Assembly: GCF_004137255.1 (NCBI RefSeq)
Contig: NZ_SDWT01000001.1
Coordinates: 1 to 64,000 of the forward strand
Direction of reading: 5' to 3'
Length of the DNA stretch: 64,000 nt
DNA from: Nocardioides oleivorans
GTDB lineage: Bacteria; Actinomycetota; Actinomycetes; Propionibacteriales; Nocardioidaceae
Shown: one piece after another, positions 54,501 through 62,268 of the stretch
Position numbering within the stretch: the stretch's first letter is position 1
Layout: every line of letters begins with the position of its first letter
Notes under the pieces: model-generated
Seen by the model: only the letters and a program-made list of their open reading frames with translations
Told to the model about the DNA's origin: nothing
Databases searched by the model: none
Translations under genes and position numbers: made by a program

Positions 54501-55126
54501 GCCGGCCCTTGCTCGCTTGTCTGGGGGTCGTGGGGGGTGTCGTGCAACGTCGCGTGGAGGAGGTCGAGGAGACCGGGCACCAGCTCGGTGCCGTTGACGA
54601 CCGACTGCTCGTCGTCGTGGGCGCGCAGCCGGAGGGCGCAGTACGACGCCCCGGCGCGGGTCACGCCCGCCACCATGCGTACCTCCTGCCGGTCGGGGTG
54701 CTCGCGCGCGAACAGCTCGGCCGCCGTGGGGTCGTCGGGGATGTCGTCGTCGGTGCCGGGCGGGAGGACGAGGCGCTCGATCACCGCCGCGCAGCCGGAG
54801 ACGCTCTCGGGCCAGGCGATGGTCTGCAGCGCCTCCTCGAGCGCCTGGCCGTGGGGCAGGCCGTCCTGCTCGATGGGGGTGAAGGATCCGTCGTCGCCGG
54901 GCCCGTCGATCGACATCGCGGCGGCCAGCGACGGCTCCTGCGCCACGAGGGTCGCGGTGTCGACGAGGGCGTATAGCCGTGCCGGCTGGTCCCAGCCGTC
55001 CTGCGCGACGTGGGCCTCGATCTCCAGGACGGCCGCGGCCAGCGCCGGGTCCTCCGGGAGCGGCTGGTCGGGCAGCGAGGGCTCGGGGTAGGGCTCGTGC
55101 ACGGGCTGGTCGGGCAGGTCGGTCAT
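54497..55126 (-). CDS. PPA1309 family protein
   Basis: A 209-residue soluble protein matching the actinobacterial PPA1309 family (LPEDPALAAAVLEIEAHVAQDGWDQPARLYALVDT; CAAVIERLVLPP; VAGVTRAGASYCALRLRAHDDE; GTELVPGLLDLL; key blocks only). Function unknown. It is translationally coupled on both sides (ATGA overlaps) between the Lon-like protease and UPF0182, so the three products probably work together at the membrane. Confidence 0.92.
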   Translation of the reverse strand: MTDLPDQPVHEPYPEPSLPDQPLPEDPALAAAVLEIEAHVAQDGWDQPARLYALVDTATLVAQEPSLAAAMSIDGPGDDGSFTPIEQDGLPHGQALEEALQTIAWPESVSGCAAVIERLVLPPGTDDDIPDDPTAAELFAREHPDRQEVRMVAGVTRAGASYCALRLRAHDDEQSVVNGTELVPGLLDLLHATLHDTPHDPQTSEQGPA

Positions 55127-56175
55127 GAGGCGGTGTCCTCGCAGCTCGGGAGTACGGCGTCGTGGTCGGCGACCCAGTCGGACAGGGCCTGCACGGCACT
55201 GTCCATCGTGGTCGCCCTGGCCAGGCGCATGTCACCGGGGTCCACTCCCCCGATGCCGTCGCAGTTGTCGGCCGGGACGAGGAAGAGCTCGGCGCCGGCG
55301 TCGCGGGCGGCGGCGATCTTCTGCTGGATGCCCCCGATCGGGCCCACCTCGCCGGCAGGGGTGATCGTGCCGGTGCCGGCGATGTCGGCCCCGTCGGTCA
55401 TCGACCCGGGGGTGAGCGTGTCGTAGATGGCGAGCGACATCATCAGCCCGGCGCTGGGTCCGCCGATGTTGTCGGCGATGTTGACGCTGACCTGGAAGGG
55501 GAAGTCGTAGCCGACGCCGGGGGTGATGCCGACGCGGAGGTCGCCGTCGACGTCCTTCGGCGTTACCTCGACGGTCTTCTCCGTGCCACCGCGGCGCACG
55601 ACGAAGGTGATCGGCTGGCCGGCCTTGGCCCGGTCGACCGCGTCGACGACGTCCTGGGCCTCGGTGATGTCGTTGCCGTCGATCTCGAGCAGCACGTCGC
55701 GGACCTCGAGCCTGCCCTCGGCGGGCAGTCCGGGCGTGACGTCCTGGACCTCGACGACGGGGTCGACCTCCTCGCCGAGCTGGGTCAGCGCCGCCGCGAC
55801 CGCGGTGTCCTGCGACGACACCATCGCCACCGCCGACTCGCGGTCGCTGGACTCGTCGGTCTCGTCGGGCGCGTAGATCGAGGAGCGCGGCCACACCGCG
55901 GCGTCCGGGTCGAAGTAGGCCTTCAGCAGGATCGGGAGCGTCACGTCCTGCTCGGGCTGGCTGACGTAGACGGTGGTCATCCGCATCTCGCCGTCGTCGT
56001 AGTAGGCCCGGTGCCCGGTGACCTGCACGGTCTCCTCGCCGTCGCTCTTCGCGAGGATGTCGACGGTGGGCCCGGGGTAGTAGGTGACGTAGGGCAGCGG
56101 CACGAAGGCAGCCGTCCCCCACAGCACCGCCAGCAGGCACAGCGCGAGCAGCCCCGCCCTGGTCCGCTGACTCAT
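55123..56175 (-). CDS. Membrane-anchored PDZ-Lon (S16) protease
   Basis: A 350-residue protein: membrane helix about 7-27, PDZ domain about 140-205, Lon-type proteolytic domain about 210-335. The catalytic pair is Ser241 (NIGGPSAGLMM) and Lys286 (GGIQQKIAAARDAG), so it should be active. There is no AAA+ domain, as usual in this YlbL-like family, which acts outside the membrane. First gene of the coupled trio. ATG at 56175. Confidence 0.93.
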   Translation of the reverse strand: MSQRTRAGLLALCLLAVLWGTAAFVPLPYVTYYPGPTVDILAKSDGEETVQVTGHRAYYDDGEMRMTTVYVSQPEQDVTLPILLKAYFDPDAAVWPRSSIYAPDETDESSDRESAVAMVSSQDTAVAAALTQLGEEVDPVVEVQDVTPGLPAEGRLEVRDVLLEIDGNDITEAQDVVDAVDRAKAGQPITFVVRRGGTEKTVEVTPKDVDGDLRVGITPGVGYDFPFQVSVNIADNIGGPSAGLMMSLAIYDTLTPGSMTDGADIAGTGTITPAGEVGPIGGIQQKIAAARDAGAELFLVPADNCDGIGGVDPGDMRLARATTMDSAVQALSDWVADHDAVLPSCEDTAS

Positions 56176-56237
56176 GGGCGCAACTCTCTCAAACGGCCGC
56201 AACTGCACGGCACCCCGGCACGTCCGGCGGGGCAGTC

Positions 56238-56507
56238 TCAGGAGGCGCGACGGGCCCGGTCGCCCGGAGGCGTGCCGGCACTGGGGCGTACGGCGATGCC
56301 GGTGCTGCGGTCGTGCGCCGGGGTCGTGCCGCGCGACGGCGTACGACGTGCGCCGGCAGGAAGCTCCTTCGCGAGGGCCTTGCCGAGCCGCTCGACGGCG
56401 ACGTCGCGGTCGACCTCACCACGCCCGTCGCGACCGACCCACGAGACCCACAGCATCGCCAGCACCGTCGCGACGACGGCGGGCACGAGCCACAGCAGGA
56501 TCTCCAC
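56238..56507 (-). CDS. Small single-helix membrane protein
   Basis: 89 residues: an N-terminal membrane helix (ILLWLVPAVVATVLAMLWVSWV) then a basic, Arg/Pro/Ser-rich cytoplasmic tail. GTG start at 56507. No family recognised. Separate from the Lon operon by 62 bp and from moaE by 42 bp, all on the same strand. Confidence 0.65.
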   Translation of the reverse strand: MEILLWLVPAVVATVLAMLWVSWVGRDGRGEVDRDVAVERLGKALAKELPAGARRTPSRGTTPAHDRSTGIAVRPSAGTPPGDRARRAS

Positions 56508-56549
56508 GGACCGAGCCTAGGTCCCGGTCGAGCCCTCGGCTGGGAGCGG

Positions 56550-56987
56550 CTACGGCGCGCCGACCCACTCCTCGGTCTCGTCGTCGAAGAGCTGGTGCTT
56601 CCAGATCGGCACCTCGGCCTTGAGCGTGTCGATCAGCGCGCGCGAGGCGGCGAAGGCGTCGCCCCGGTGGGCCGCGGTGGTGGCGACGACCACCGCGAGG
56701 TCGCCGATGCGCAGCGCGCCGACCCGGTGGACGGCGGCCACACCGCGGACGTCGTGCTCGTCGGCGACGCGTCGGCACACGTCCTCGAGCCGCGTCAGCG
56801 CGGTCGGGTGGGCGGAGTAGTCGAGACCCACGACGCCCTTGCCGCCGTCGTGGTCGCGCACCCGGCCGACGAACAGCGTGAGGCCGCCGGCGCCGTCGTC
56901 GTCGAGCGCGTCGAGCACCTCGGCCACGTCGAGGGGCGTGTCGCGGATGGCGACGAGGCGCACCAGGTCGGGCTCGGGATCGCTCAC
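56550..56987 (-). CDS. moaE: Molybdopterin synthase catalytic subunit
   Basis: A 145-residue protein carrying the MoaE blocks GGLTLFVGRVRDHDGGKGV, VAAVHRVGALRIGDLAVVVA and AEVPIWKHQLF with the catalytic Lys. MoaE transfers sulfur from MoaD to precursor Z to form molybdopterin. GTG start at 56987. No other mo genes are in the window. Confidence 0.93.
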   Translation of the reverse strand: MSDPEPDLVRLVAIRDTPLDVAEVLDALDDDGAGGLTLFVGRVRDHDGGKGVVGLDYSAHPTALTRLEDVCRRVADEHDVRGVAAVHRVGALRIGDLAVVVATTAAHRGDAFAASRALIDTLKAEVPIWKHQLFDDETEEWVGAP

Positions 56988-57036
56988 GACGGTGAGTGTA
57001 GGGCGGCATGTAGGTCGGGTGGGTACCGTGGACGGC

Positions 57037-58380
57037 ATGAGTGACACCCCCGGTGGCCCCGGATCGTCCGGTCAGGACCCCGACGAGAACAACCCCTTCA
57101 AGGGCACGCCCTTCGAGCAGATCTTCTCGCAGATGGGCGGTTTCGGTGCGGGCGGGCAGATGCCCGACCTCAACGCCCTCATGTCGCAGATGCAGTCCCT
57201 CTTCGCTCCCGGCGGGGACGACGGACCCGTGAACTGGGAGACCGTCACCGACCTCGCGCGCAGGGCCGCGGCCCAGGAGCCCGACCCGACGGTGACCCCG
57301 GCGCAGTCCGGTGCGGTCGCCGACGCCGTGCGACTGGCCGACCACTGGCTCGACACCACCACAGGGTTCTCCTCCGGGGTGACCACCACCGCCGCCTGGT
57401 CGCGCGCGGAGTGGATCGTGGAGACCATCGACGTCTGGAAGGTGCTCGTCGAGCCGATCGCCGGCTCCGCCACCACCGCCCTCGGCGACGCGATGCCCGA
57501 GGAGATGCGCCAGCTCGCCGGCCCGCTCATGGCCATGCTCGGCAAGGCCAGCGGTGCGATGGTCGCCTCCCAGGTCGGCAGCGGCCTGGGCGCGCTGGCC
57601 GGTGACGTGCTGAGCGCCTCCGACATCGGCCTGCCGCTCGGCCCGATCGGCAAGGCCGCCCTGCTGCCCACCAACGTCGCCGCCTTCGCCGCCGAGCTGC
57701 CGGACGTCACCGCCGACGACGTGCTCCTCTACCTCGCGCTCCGCGAGGCCGCGCACCAGCGGCTGTTCGCCGGTGTCCCGTGGCTGCGCGACCACCTGAT
57801 CGGCGCGGTGGCGGAGTACGGCGCCGGCATGGACTTCGACACCTCCGGCATGGAGTCCAAGCTCCGCGACATCGACATGACCAACCCGCAGGCCATGCAG
57901 GACGCGCTGGCCGGGGGGCTCTTCGACCCCGAGCCGTCGCCCGCGCAGAAGGCCGCGCTGGAGAAGCTCGAGGTCACCCTCGCGCTCGTCGAGGGCTGGG
58001 TCGACGAGGTCGTCGGCCAGGCCACCGCCGAGCGGATGCCCGCCGCCACCAAGCTGCAGGAGACCGTACGCCGCCGGCGTGCCGCGGGCGGCCCCGCCGA
58101 GCAGACCTTCGCGACCCTCGTCGGCCTCGAGCTGCGCCCGCGCCGGCTGCGCGACGCCTCCACGCTGTGGGGCTCGCTGCGCAACCGCCAGGGCGCCGAG
58201 GCCCGCGACGGCGTGTGGATGTCGCCGCACCTGCTCCCGACCGCCGCGGACCTCGACGACCCGCTCGGCTTCCGCGAGGGCTCCGAGGCACCCGACGCGA
58301 TCTCGGAGGAGGAGTTCGACGCCGAGCTGCGCAACCTGCTCGACGGCGGCTCCGACTCCGGCGCCGCTCCGCAGGAGTGA
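57037..58380 (+). CDS. Zinc-dependent metalloprotease-like protein (DUF2342)
   Basis: A 447-residue protein. The N-terminus is disordered and Gly-rich; the folded part contains LVEPIAGSATTALGDAMP, LREAAHQRLFAGVPWLRDHL with the proposed zinc His, VTLALVEGWVDEVV and a LRPRRLRDASTLWG block. The family is often annotated as zinc-dependent metalloprotease or coenzyme F420 biosynthesis-associated; the proteolytic activity is weakly supported. GTGA overlap with the NUDIX gene. Confidence 0.87.
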   Translation: MSDTPGGPGSSGQDPDENNPFKGTPFEQIFSQMGGFGAGGQMPDLNALMSQMQSLFAPGGDDGPVNWETVTDLARRAAAQEPDPTVTPAQSGAVADAVRLADHWLDTTTGFSSGVTTTAAWSRAEWIVETIDVWKVLVEPIAGSATTALGDAMPEEMRQLAGPLMAMLGKASGAMVASQVGSGLGALAGDVLSASDIGLPLGPIGKAALLPTNVAAFAAELPDVTADDVLLYLALREAAHQRLFAGVPWLRDHLIGAVAEYGAGMDFDTSGMESKLRDIDMTNPQAMQDALAGGLFDPEPSPAQKAALEKLEVTLALVEGWVDEVVGQATAERMPAATKLQETVRRRRAAGGPAEQTFATLVGLELRPRRLRDASTLWGSLRNRQGAEARDGVWMSPHLLPTAADLDDPLGFREGSEAPDAISEEEFDAELRNLLDGGSDSGAAPQE

Positions 58381-59012
58381 TCCTCCGACACGGGCGCGGG
58401 GCGCCCTGCTCAGGGACCGCCCTCCACGCGAGCGCCGTCGCCACGCTGACCGACTGGTCGGCGCCGACGGAGGAGCAGGACACGCTGCGCCGGCGCTACC
58501 TCGACCACCTCGCCGCGCACCAGGACGGCCTGGCCAAGGCATGCTTCCCCGACCACCTCACGGCCGGCGCGATCGTCGTGTCGCCGGGCGCCGACGCGGT
58601 GCTGCTCAACCACCACCGCAAGGCCGGCGCGTGGCTCGCGTTCGGCGGACACCTCGAGCCCGGCGACGCCTCGTTGGCCGACGGCGCGCGGCGCGAGCTC
58701 GTCGAGGAGTCCGGCCTCGCCTCGTTCGACTTCGACGACGAGCCCCTGTCGCTCGACGCCCACGCCGTGGAGTTCTGCTCCGACCGCGGCACCGTCCACC
58801 ACCTCGACGTGCGCTTCGTGGCCGTCGCCGACCCCGACGGGTCGCACGCCACCAGCGAGGAGTCGCTCGACGTGCGGTGGTGGCCGACCGACGCGCTGCC
58901 GGAGACGTTCCCCGACATGTACGCCCTCATCGACGTCGCGCTGGAGCGCGTGCGCTCGCGTCAGTCGTCCTCGACGCCCGGCGGCGGCTCGAGCCGCGCC
59001 CCCGCGGAGTAG
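58377..59012 (+). CDS. NUDIX hydrolase
   Basis: A 211-residue protein with the NUDIX box GGHLEPGD...RRELVEESG (key Gly, Glu, Arg-Glu and Glu-Glu all present, near residue 90). Substrate probably a nucleoside diphosphate derivative. GTG at 58377 coupled to the upstream gene. Its last 52 bp overlap the convergent M48 gene. Confidence 0.9.
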   Translation: MILRHGRGAPCSGTALHASAVATLTDWSAPTEEQDTLRRRYLDHLAAHQDGLAKACFPDHLTAGAIVVSPGADAVLLNHHRKAGAWLAFGGHLEPGDASLADGARRELVEESGLASFDFDDEPLSLDAHAVEFCSDRGTVHHLDVRFVAVADPDGSHATSEESLDVRWWPTDALPETFPDMYALIDVALERVRSRQSSSTPGGGSSRAPAE

Positions 59013-59524
59013 CCCTCGAGGTAGCCCTTGGCCTTCTCGGCCTTCGGGTAGCGGTCCACCCAGGCCCAGAACTCGGGGGTGTGCCCGGGCTCGAGCAGGT
59101 GGGCGAGCTCGTGCACGAGGACGTAGTCGACGACCCACGCCGGCACCTGCTGGAGCCGGTCGCTGAGCCGGATCGTCCGGTCCCCCGGCGTGCACGAGCC
59201 CCAGCGGGCGTTCTGGTTGGTCACCCACCGCACCGACGCGGGGACGGCCAGCCCGCCGAAGTAGAGGTCGTTGAGCTTGGCCGCGCGGGTGACGAGGTCG
59301 TCGTCCGAGCGCAGCTTGCGCCGCTCCTGGCGCTGGATCCGGGCGACCATGTCGGCGACCCAGGTGGCCTCGTCACGCTTGCTCATCGTGGCCGGGATCA
59401 ACACCACGATCCGGTCGCCGTCGCGGTAGGCCGAGACCGTACGACGACGCCGGCGCGAGCGGCGTACCTCCACGGCAGGCGGGACGTCGGGCGTGACGTC
59501 AGGCGTGCCGGCCGGGGCGCTCAT
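58961..59524 (-). CDS. M48-type (YgjP-like, DUF45) metallopeptidase
   Basis: A 187-residue protein with the zinc motif HELAH in VHELAHLLEPGHTPEFW and the conserved NQNARWGSCT block. Family members are soluble zinc proteins of unclear substrate. Its C-terminal 52 bp are shared antisense with the NUDIX gene. ATG at 59524. Confidence 0.9.
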   Translation of the reverse strand: MSAPAGTPDVTPDVPPAVEVRRSRRRRRTVSAYRDGDRIVVLIPATMSKRDEATWVADMVARIQRQERRKLRSDDDLVTRAAKLNDLYFGGLAVPASVRWVTNQNARWGSCTPGDRTIRLSDRLQQVPAWVVDYVLVHELAHLLEPGHTPEFWAWVDRYPKAEKAKGYLEGYSAGARLEPPPGVEDD

Positions 59525-59625
59525 GCGGCGAATTTAGCCGTCGGGGCCGTCCGCGGCACGCGTCCACGCGGTTCCTGACCGGTTCGTGACGTTTCGGGTC
59601 GGCTCCCGGACGGGTCCCGGGCCGC

Positions 59626-60705
59626 TCAGAGTCGGCGGGCGGCCCACTCCAGCAGCCGGTCGCGCTCCCAGGTGGTGACGATGCGGTCGGGGTCGATGCC
59701 CGCCTCGGTGGCCCGGGCCGCGCCGAAGTCGAGCATGTCGAGCTGACCGGGCGCGTGGGCGTCGGAGTCGATCGAGAACAGGCAGCCGAGGTCACGGGCG
59801 AGCTCGAGGAGCCTGGTCGGCGGGTCGCGCCGCTCGGGCCGGGAGTTGATCTCCACGGCCACGCCCTCCTCCGCGCACGCGGTGAACACCGCGGTCGCGT
59901 CGAACTGGCTCTGCGGGCGGGTGCCACGGTTGCCCGTCACCAGGCGTCCGGTGCAGTGCCCGAGGACGTTGGTGTGCGGGTTGCGGACCGCGCCGACCAT
60001 CCGGCGGGTCATGGCGGACGCGTCCATCCTGAGCTTGGAGTGCACGGAGGCGACGCGCACGTCGAGGCGTCCCAGCATCTCGGGGGTCTGGTCGAGCGAG
60101 CCGTCGTCGAGGATGTCGACCTCGATCCCCTTGAGCAGGGTGAACGTGCCGCCGAGGTGCTCGTTGACCGCGTCGACCACGCCGAGCTGACGGGTCAGCC
60201 GCTCGGCACTCAGGCCGTTGGCCACCCGCAGCCGGGGGCTGTGGTCGGTCAGCACGAGGTAGTCGTGGCCGAGCTCCATCGCGGTCATCGCCATCTCCTC
60301 CAGCGGCGAGCCGCCGTCGGACCAGTCGGAGTGCGAGTGCAGGTCGCCGCGCAGCCGCGCGCGCAGCTCCTCGCCGCCTGTGGCCAGCGGTCCGGCGGTC
60401 TTCTCGAGCCTGGCCAGGCGCTCGGGGACGACGCCGTTCACCGCGTCGGTGATGACCGCGGCCGTGCTCGGCCCGATCCCGGCGAGGTCGGTGAGCGTGC
60501 CTGCCTCGGCCCGCTGGCGTACCTCGTCCTCGGGCAGCGGCAGGATCGTGCGCGCCGCCTTGCGGAAGGCCTCGATCCTCCGGCTCTCCTCGCGCTGGCG
60601 CTCCATCAGGAAGGCGATGCGGCGCAGGGTGGCCACGGGACCGCGCTGGACCTCGCTCAACTTTTCTCCCTCCACAGCACCGTGCGGCGCGTCTGGGCTG
60701 GTCAC
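59626..60705 (-). CDS. HhH-PHP domain phosphoesterase-like protein
   Basis: About 359 residues: a helix-hairpin-helix DNA-binding region (FRKAARTILPLPEDEVRQRA; LTDLAGIGPSTAAVITDAVN) and a PHP domain with GDLHSHSDWSDGG, LTDHSPRL, GIEVDIL, HCTG and SIDSDAHAP, carrying most of the metal ligands. It resembles the C-terminal half of bacterial family X DNA polymerases and may be a repair nuclease. GTG 60705 chosen; an ATG at 60756 is also in frame. Confidence 0.85.
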   Translation of the reverse strand: MTSPDAPHGAVEGEKLSEVQRGPVATLRRIAFLMERQREESRRIEAFRKAARTILPLPEDEVRQRAEAGTLTDLAGIGPSTAAVITDAVNGVVPERLARLEKTAGPLATGGEELRARLRGDLHSHSDWSDGGSPLEEMAMTAMELGHDYLVLTDHSPRLRVANGLSAERLTRQLGVVDAVNEHLGGTFTLLKGIEVDILDDGSLDQTPEMLGRLDVRVASVHSKLRMDASAMTRRMVGAVRNPHTNVLGHCTGRLVTGNRGTRPQSQFDATAVFTACAEEGVAVEINSRPERRDPPTRLLELARDLGCLFSIDSDAHAPGQLDMLDFGAARATEAGIDPDRIVTTWERDRLLEWAARRL

Positions 60706-60961
60706 CGGCACAGTACGACGATCGCCCGGGCGTGTCGCCCACAGGGTGCTCCCCATGTCGAGCGCCGTGCTCCACGGAGAGCGGGCAGTCCTCAACACGT
60801 CGTCCACAGGTCTGTCCACAGGGGTGGAGACCCCACCGTTGACCGCGGCCGACCGCGCTCCTAGCGTTGCGCAGCAGTCGGGCCCCACGGCCCCTCGACG
60901 TCAGCAGGGGAAGGCAGGCGTCGCAGGGTCGCGGGGCCCGACATTCCTGTGTCGAGCCAGG
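60706..60961. other. 256-bp intergenic region with long-range hairpin and DnaA-box-like motifs
   Basis: Contains four CCACAG motifs on the plus strand, two of them as GTCCACAGG close together (about 60803-60822), similar to actinobacterial DnaA boxes (TTGTCCACA). Farther right GTCGGGCCCC (60877-60886) and GGGGCCCGAC (60933-60942) form a perfect 10-bp inverted repeat with a 46-nt spacer. It could be a structured RNA or a terminator for the crotonase gene. No gene seen. Confidence 0.45.
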
Positions 60962-61804
60962 TCAGCGGCCCTCGAAGTGCGGGGCCCTCTTCTCCTTCGC
61001 CGCGCGGATCCCCTCCTGGAGGTCGGCGGTGGCGAGCGTCATGGGCTGGGCGAGGGCCTCCCACTGCAGGGCGGACTCGAAGTCGGCGTGGCCGCCGTCG
61101 GCCAGCGCGACCTTGGTGAGGCGGGCCGCGATGGGCGCGGTGGCGGCGATGCCGGCCGCGGTCTCGAGCACCTGGTCGAGGAAGGTGTCCGGCTCCAGCA
61201 CGCGGGAGACCAGGCCCAGGCGCAGCGCCTCGTCGGCCTCGACCACCCGGCCGGTGAGCAGCAGGTCCCGCGCCAGGGCCGGGCCCACGACGTTGGGCAG
61301 CAGCCAGGTGCCGGCCATGCCCGCGTGCATGCCGAGCCGGTTGAAGGGCATCCCGAGCCTCGCGCCCGACGCGGCGTGGCGGATGTCGCAGGCGAGCGCG
61401 AGGCACAGGCCGGCGCCGATGGCCGGACCGTTGACGGCGGCGATCGTCGGGACCTCGAGGCGCCGGATCGACAGCCACGCCCGGTAGAACGGCAGCATCC
61501 GCCGGCGCAGGTGGTCGACGCTGGCGTCGGGCTCGCTCGCGATCCACGACGTGTTGCCACCGGAGCAGAACGCACTCCCCTCGCCGGTCACCACGACGGC
61601 GCGCACGGAGGTGTCGTCGGCGAGCTCGTCGATGGCCGCCGACCACGACGCCGTCATCTCGTCGCTCATCGCGTTGCGCATGTCGGGGTTGTCGAGGGTG
61701 AGCAGCACGACGCCCTCGGAGGGGCGCTCGACGCGGAGATGGGTGGGGAGGTGGGCGCGGAGGTGGGTGGGGCCGGGATCGGGTCGGGAGGGGGTCTCGG
61801 ACAT
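60962..61804 (-). CDS. Crotonase-fold protein lacking both catalytic glutamates
   Basis: A 280-residue enoyl-CoA hydratase/isomerase superfamily member. CoA-thioester oxyanion-hole motifs are clear (FCSGGNTSW; NGPAIGAGLCLALACDIRHA). The two Glu residues of true hydratases are replaced: one by Cys (GAGLCLALACD), the other by Phe (GMPFNRLG). It may therefore be an isomerase, hydrolase or decarboxylase rather than a hydratase. It starts at ATG 61804 after a Pro/His-rich N-terminus. Divergent from the zinc-ribbon gene across a 13-bp inverted repeat. Confidence 0.85.
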   Translation of the reverse strand: MSETPSRPDPGPTHLRAHLPTHLRVERPSEGVVLLTLDNPDMRNAMSDEMTASWSAAIDELADDTSVRAVVVTGEGSAFCSGGNTSWIASEPDASVDHLRRRMLPFYRAWLSIRRLEVPTIAAVNGPAIGAGLCLALACDIRHAASGARLGMPFNRLGMHAGMAGTWLLPNVVGPALARDLLLTGRVVEADEALRLGLVSRVLEPDTFLDQVLETAAGIAATAPIAARLTKVALADGGHADFESALQWEALAQPMTLATADLQEGIRAAKEKRAPHFEGR

Positions 61805-61821
61805 GGCCCGAGGGTACTGAT

Positions 61822-61878
61822 CGCGCTGAGCGTGCGGAGAACCGGTTTCACGCTCAGCGCGTGTGGTGCGTGAGCGTG
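61822..61878. promoter_or_regulatory. Inverted repeat between crotonase and zinc-ribbon genes
   Basis: CGCGCTGAGCGTG (61822-61834) and its exact complement CACGCTCAGCGCG (61849-61861) form 13-bp arms around 14 nt. TGAGCGTG repeats at 61871-61878. The TGAGCGTG cores at 61827, 61849 (inverted) and 61871 are exactly 22 bp apart, two helical turns. Operator or structured leader; which regulator is unknown. Confidence 0.55.
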
Positions 61879-61894
61879 GCCCACGCGTGGCGTA

Positions 61895-61990
61895 GGGTCT
61901 TCGTCGGAGCGCTGGCAACCGCCAGGGTTCCCCGGCGGGCTTCCCCTACGACAACCCCGTCGCGACGACCAAGAAGTAACGAAGCAAGGA
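61895..61990 (+). other. Structured leader upstream of the zinc-ribbon gene
   Basis: The leader contains CTGGC-AACC-GCCAG (61912-61925), a pyrimidine/GC stretch, and TCGTCG (61901-61906) that can pair with CGACGA (61963-61968), enclosing the hairpin. One frame runs open to AAGAAGTAA at 61977 without a usual start codon. It could be a cis-regulatory RNA or a short leader peptide. Confidence 0.35.
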
Positions 61991-61997
61991 GGCCGTC

Positions 61998-62156
61998 ATG
62001 GCGGAGACCTGGAGCGGTGAGTTCTACTGCGTCAAGTGCAAGGAGAAGCGCGAGGCGGAGGGCGAGATCAAGGTCAACGACAAGGGCACCAAGATGGCCA
62101 AGGGCGTCTGCCCGGTCTGCGGTACCAACCTGAACCGCATCCTCGGCAAGGCGTGA
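61998..62156 (+). CDS. 52-residue zinc-ribbon protein (DUF5679)
   Basis: Begins ATG with AAGGAGG at 7-nt spacing and encodes 52 residues with two CxxC pairs (FYCVKCKEKR and VCPVCGTNL), a minimal zinc ribbon. It matches the DUF5679 family, common in actinobacteria and annotated as a single small domain of unknown function. It is too short for many gene finders. Followed by a hairpin and a strong terminator. Confidence 0.85.
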   Translation: MAETWSGEFYCVKCKEKREAEGEIKVNDKGTKMAKGVCPVCGTNLNRILGKA

Positions 62157-62193
62157 CCTCAGCCCTTCGGAGCTGAGCGCACCCGCGCTGATC

Positions 62194-62226
62194 ACAGCGG
62201 CGTCACCCCCTGGGTGGCGCCGCTGT
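62194..62226 (+). terminator. Terminator after the zinc-ribbon gene
   Basis: A 15-bp stem (one U-G pair), ACAGCGGCG...CGCCGCTGT, loop CCT, 62194-62208 with 62212-62226. A smaller CTCAGC/GCTGAG hairpin precedes it at about 62159-62176. It may also serve the convergent formylglycine gene from the other side. Confidence 0.88.
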
Positions 62227-62268
62227 TGCGTGTCCGGGCAGGCCAGGCAAGCAGGTCAGGCAGGCAGC

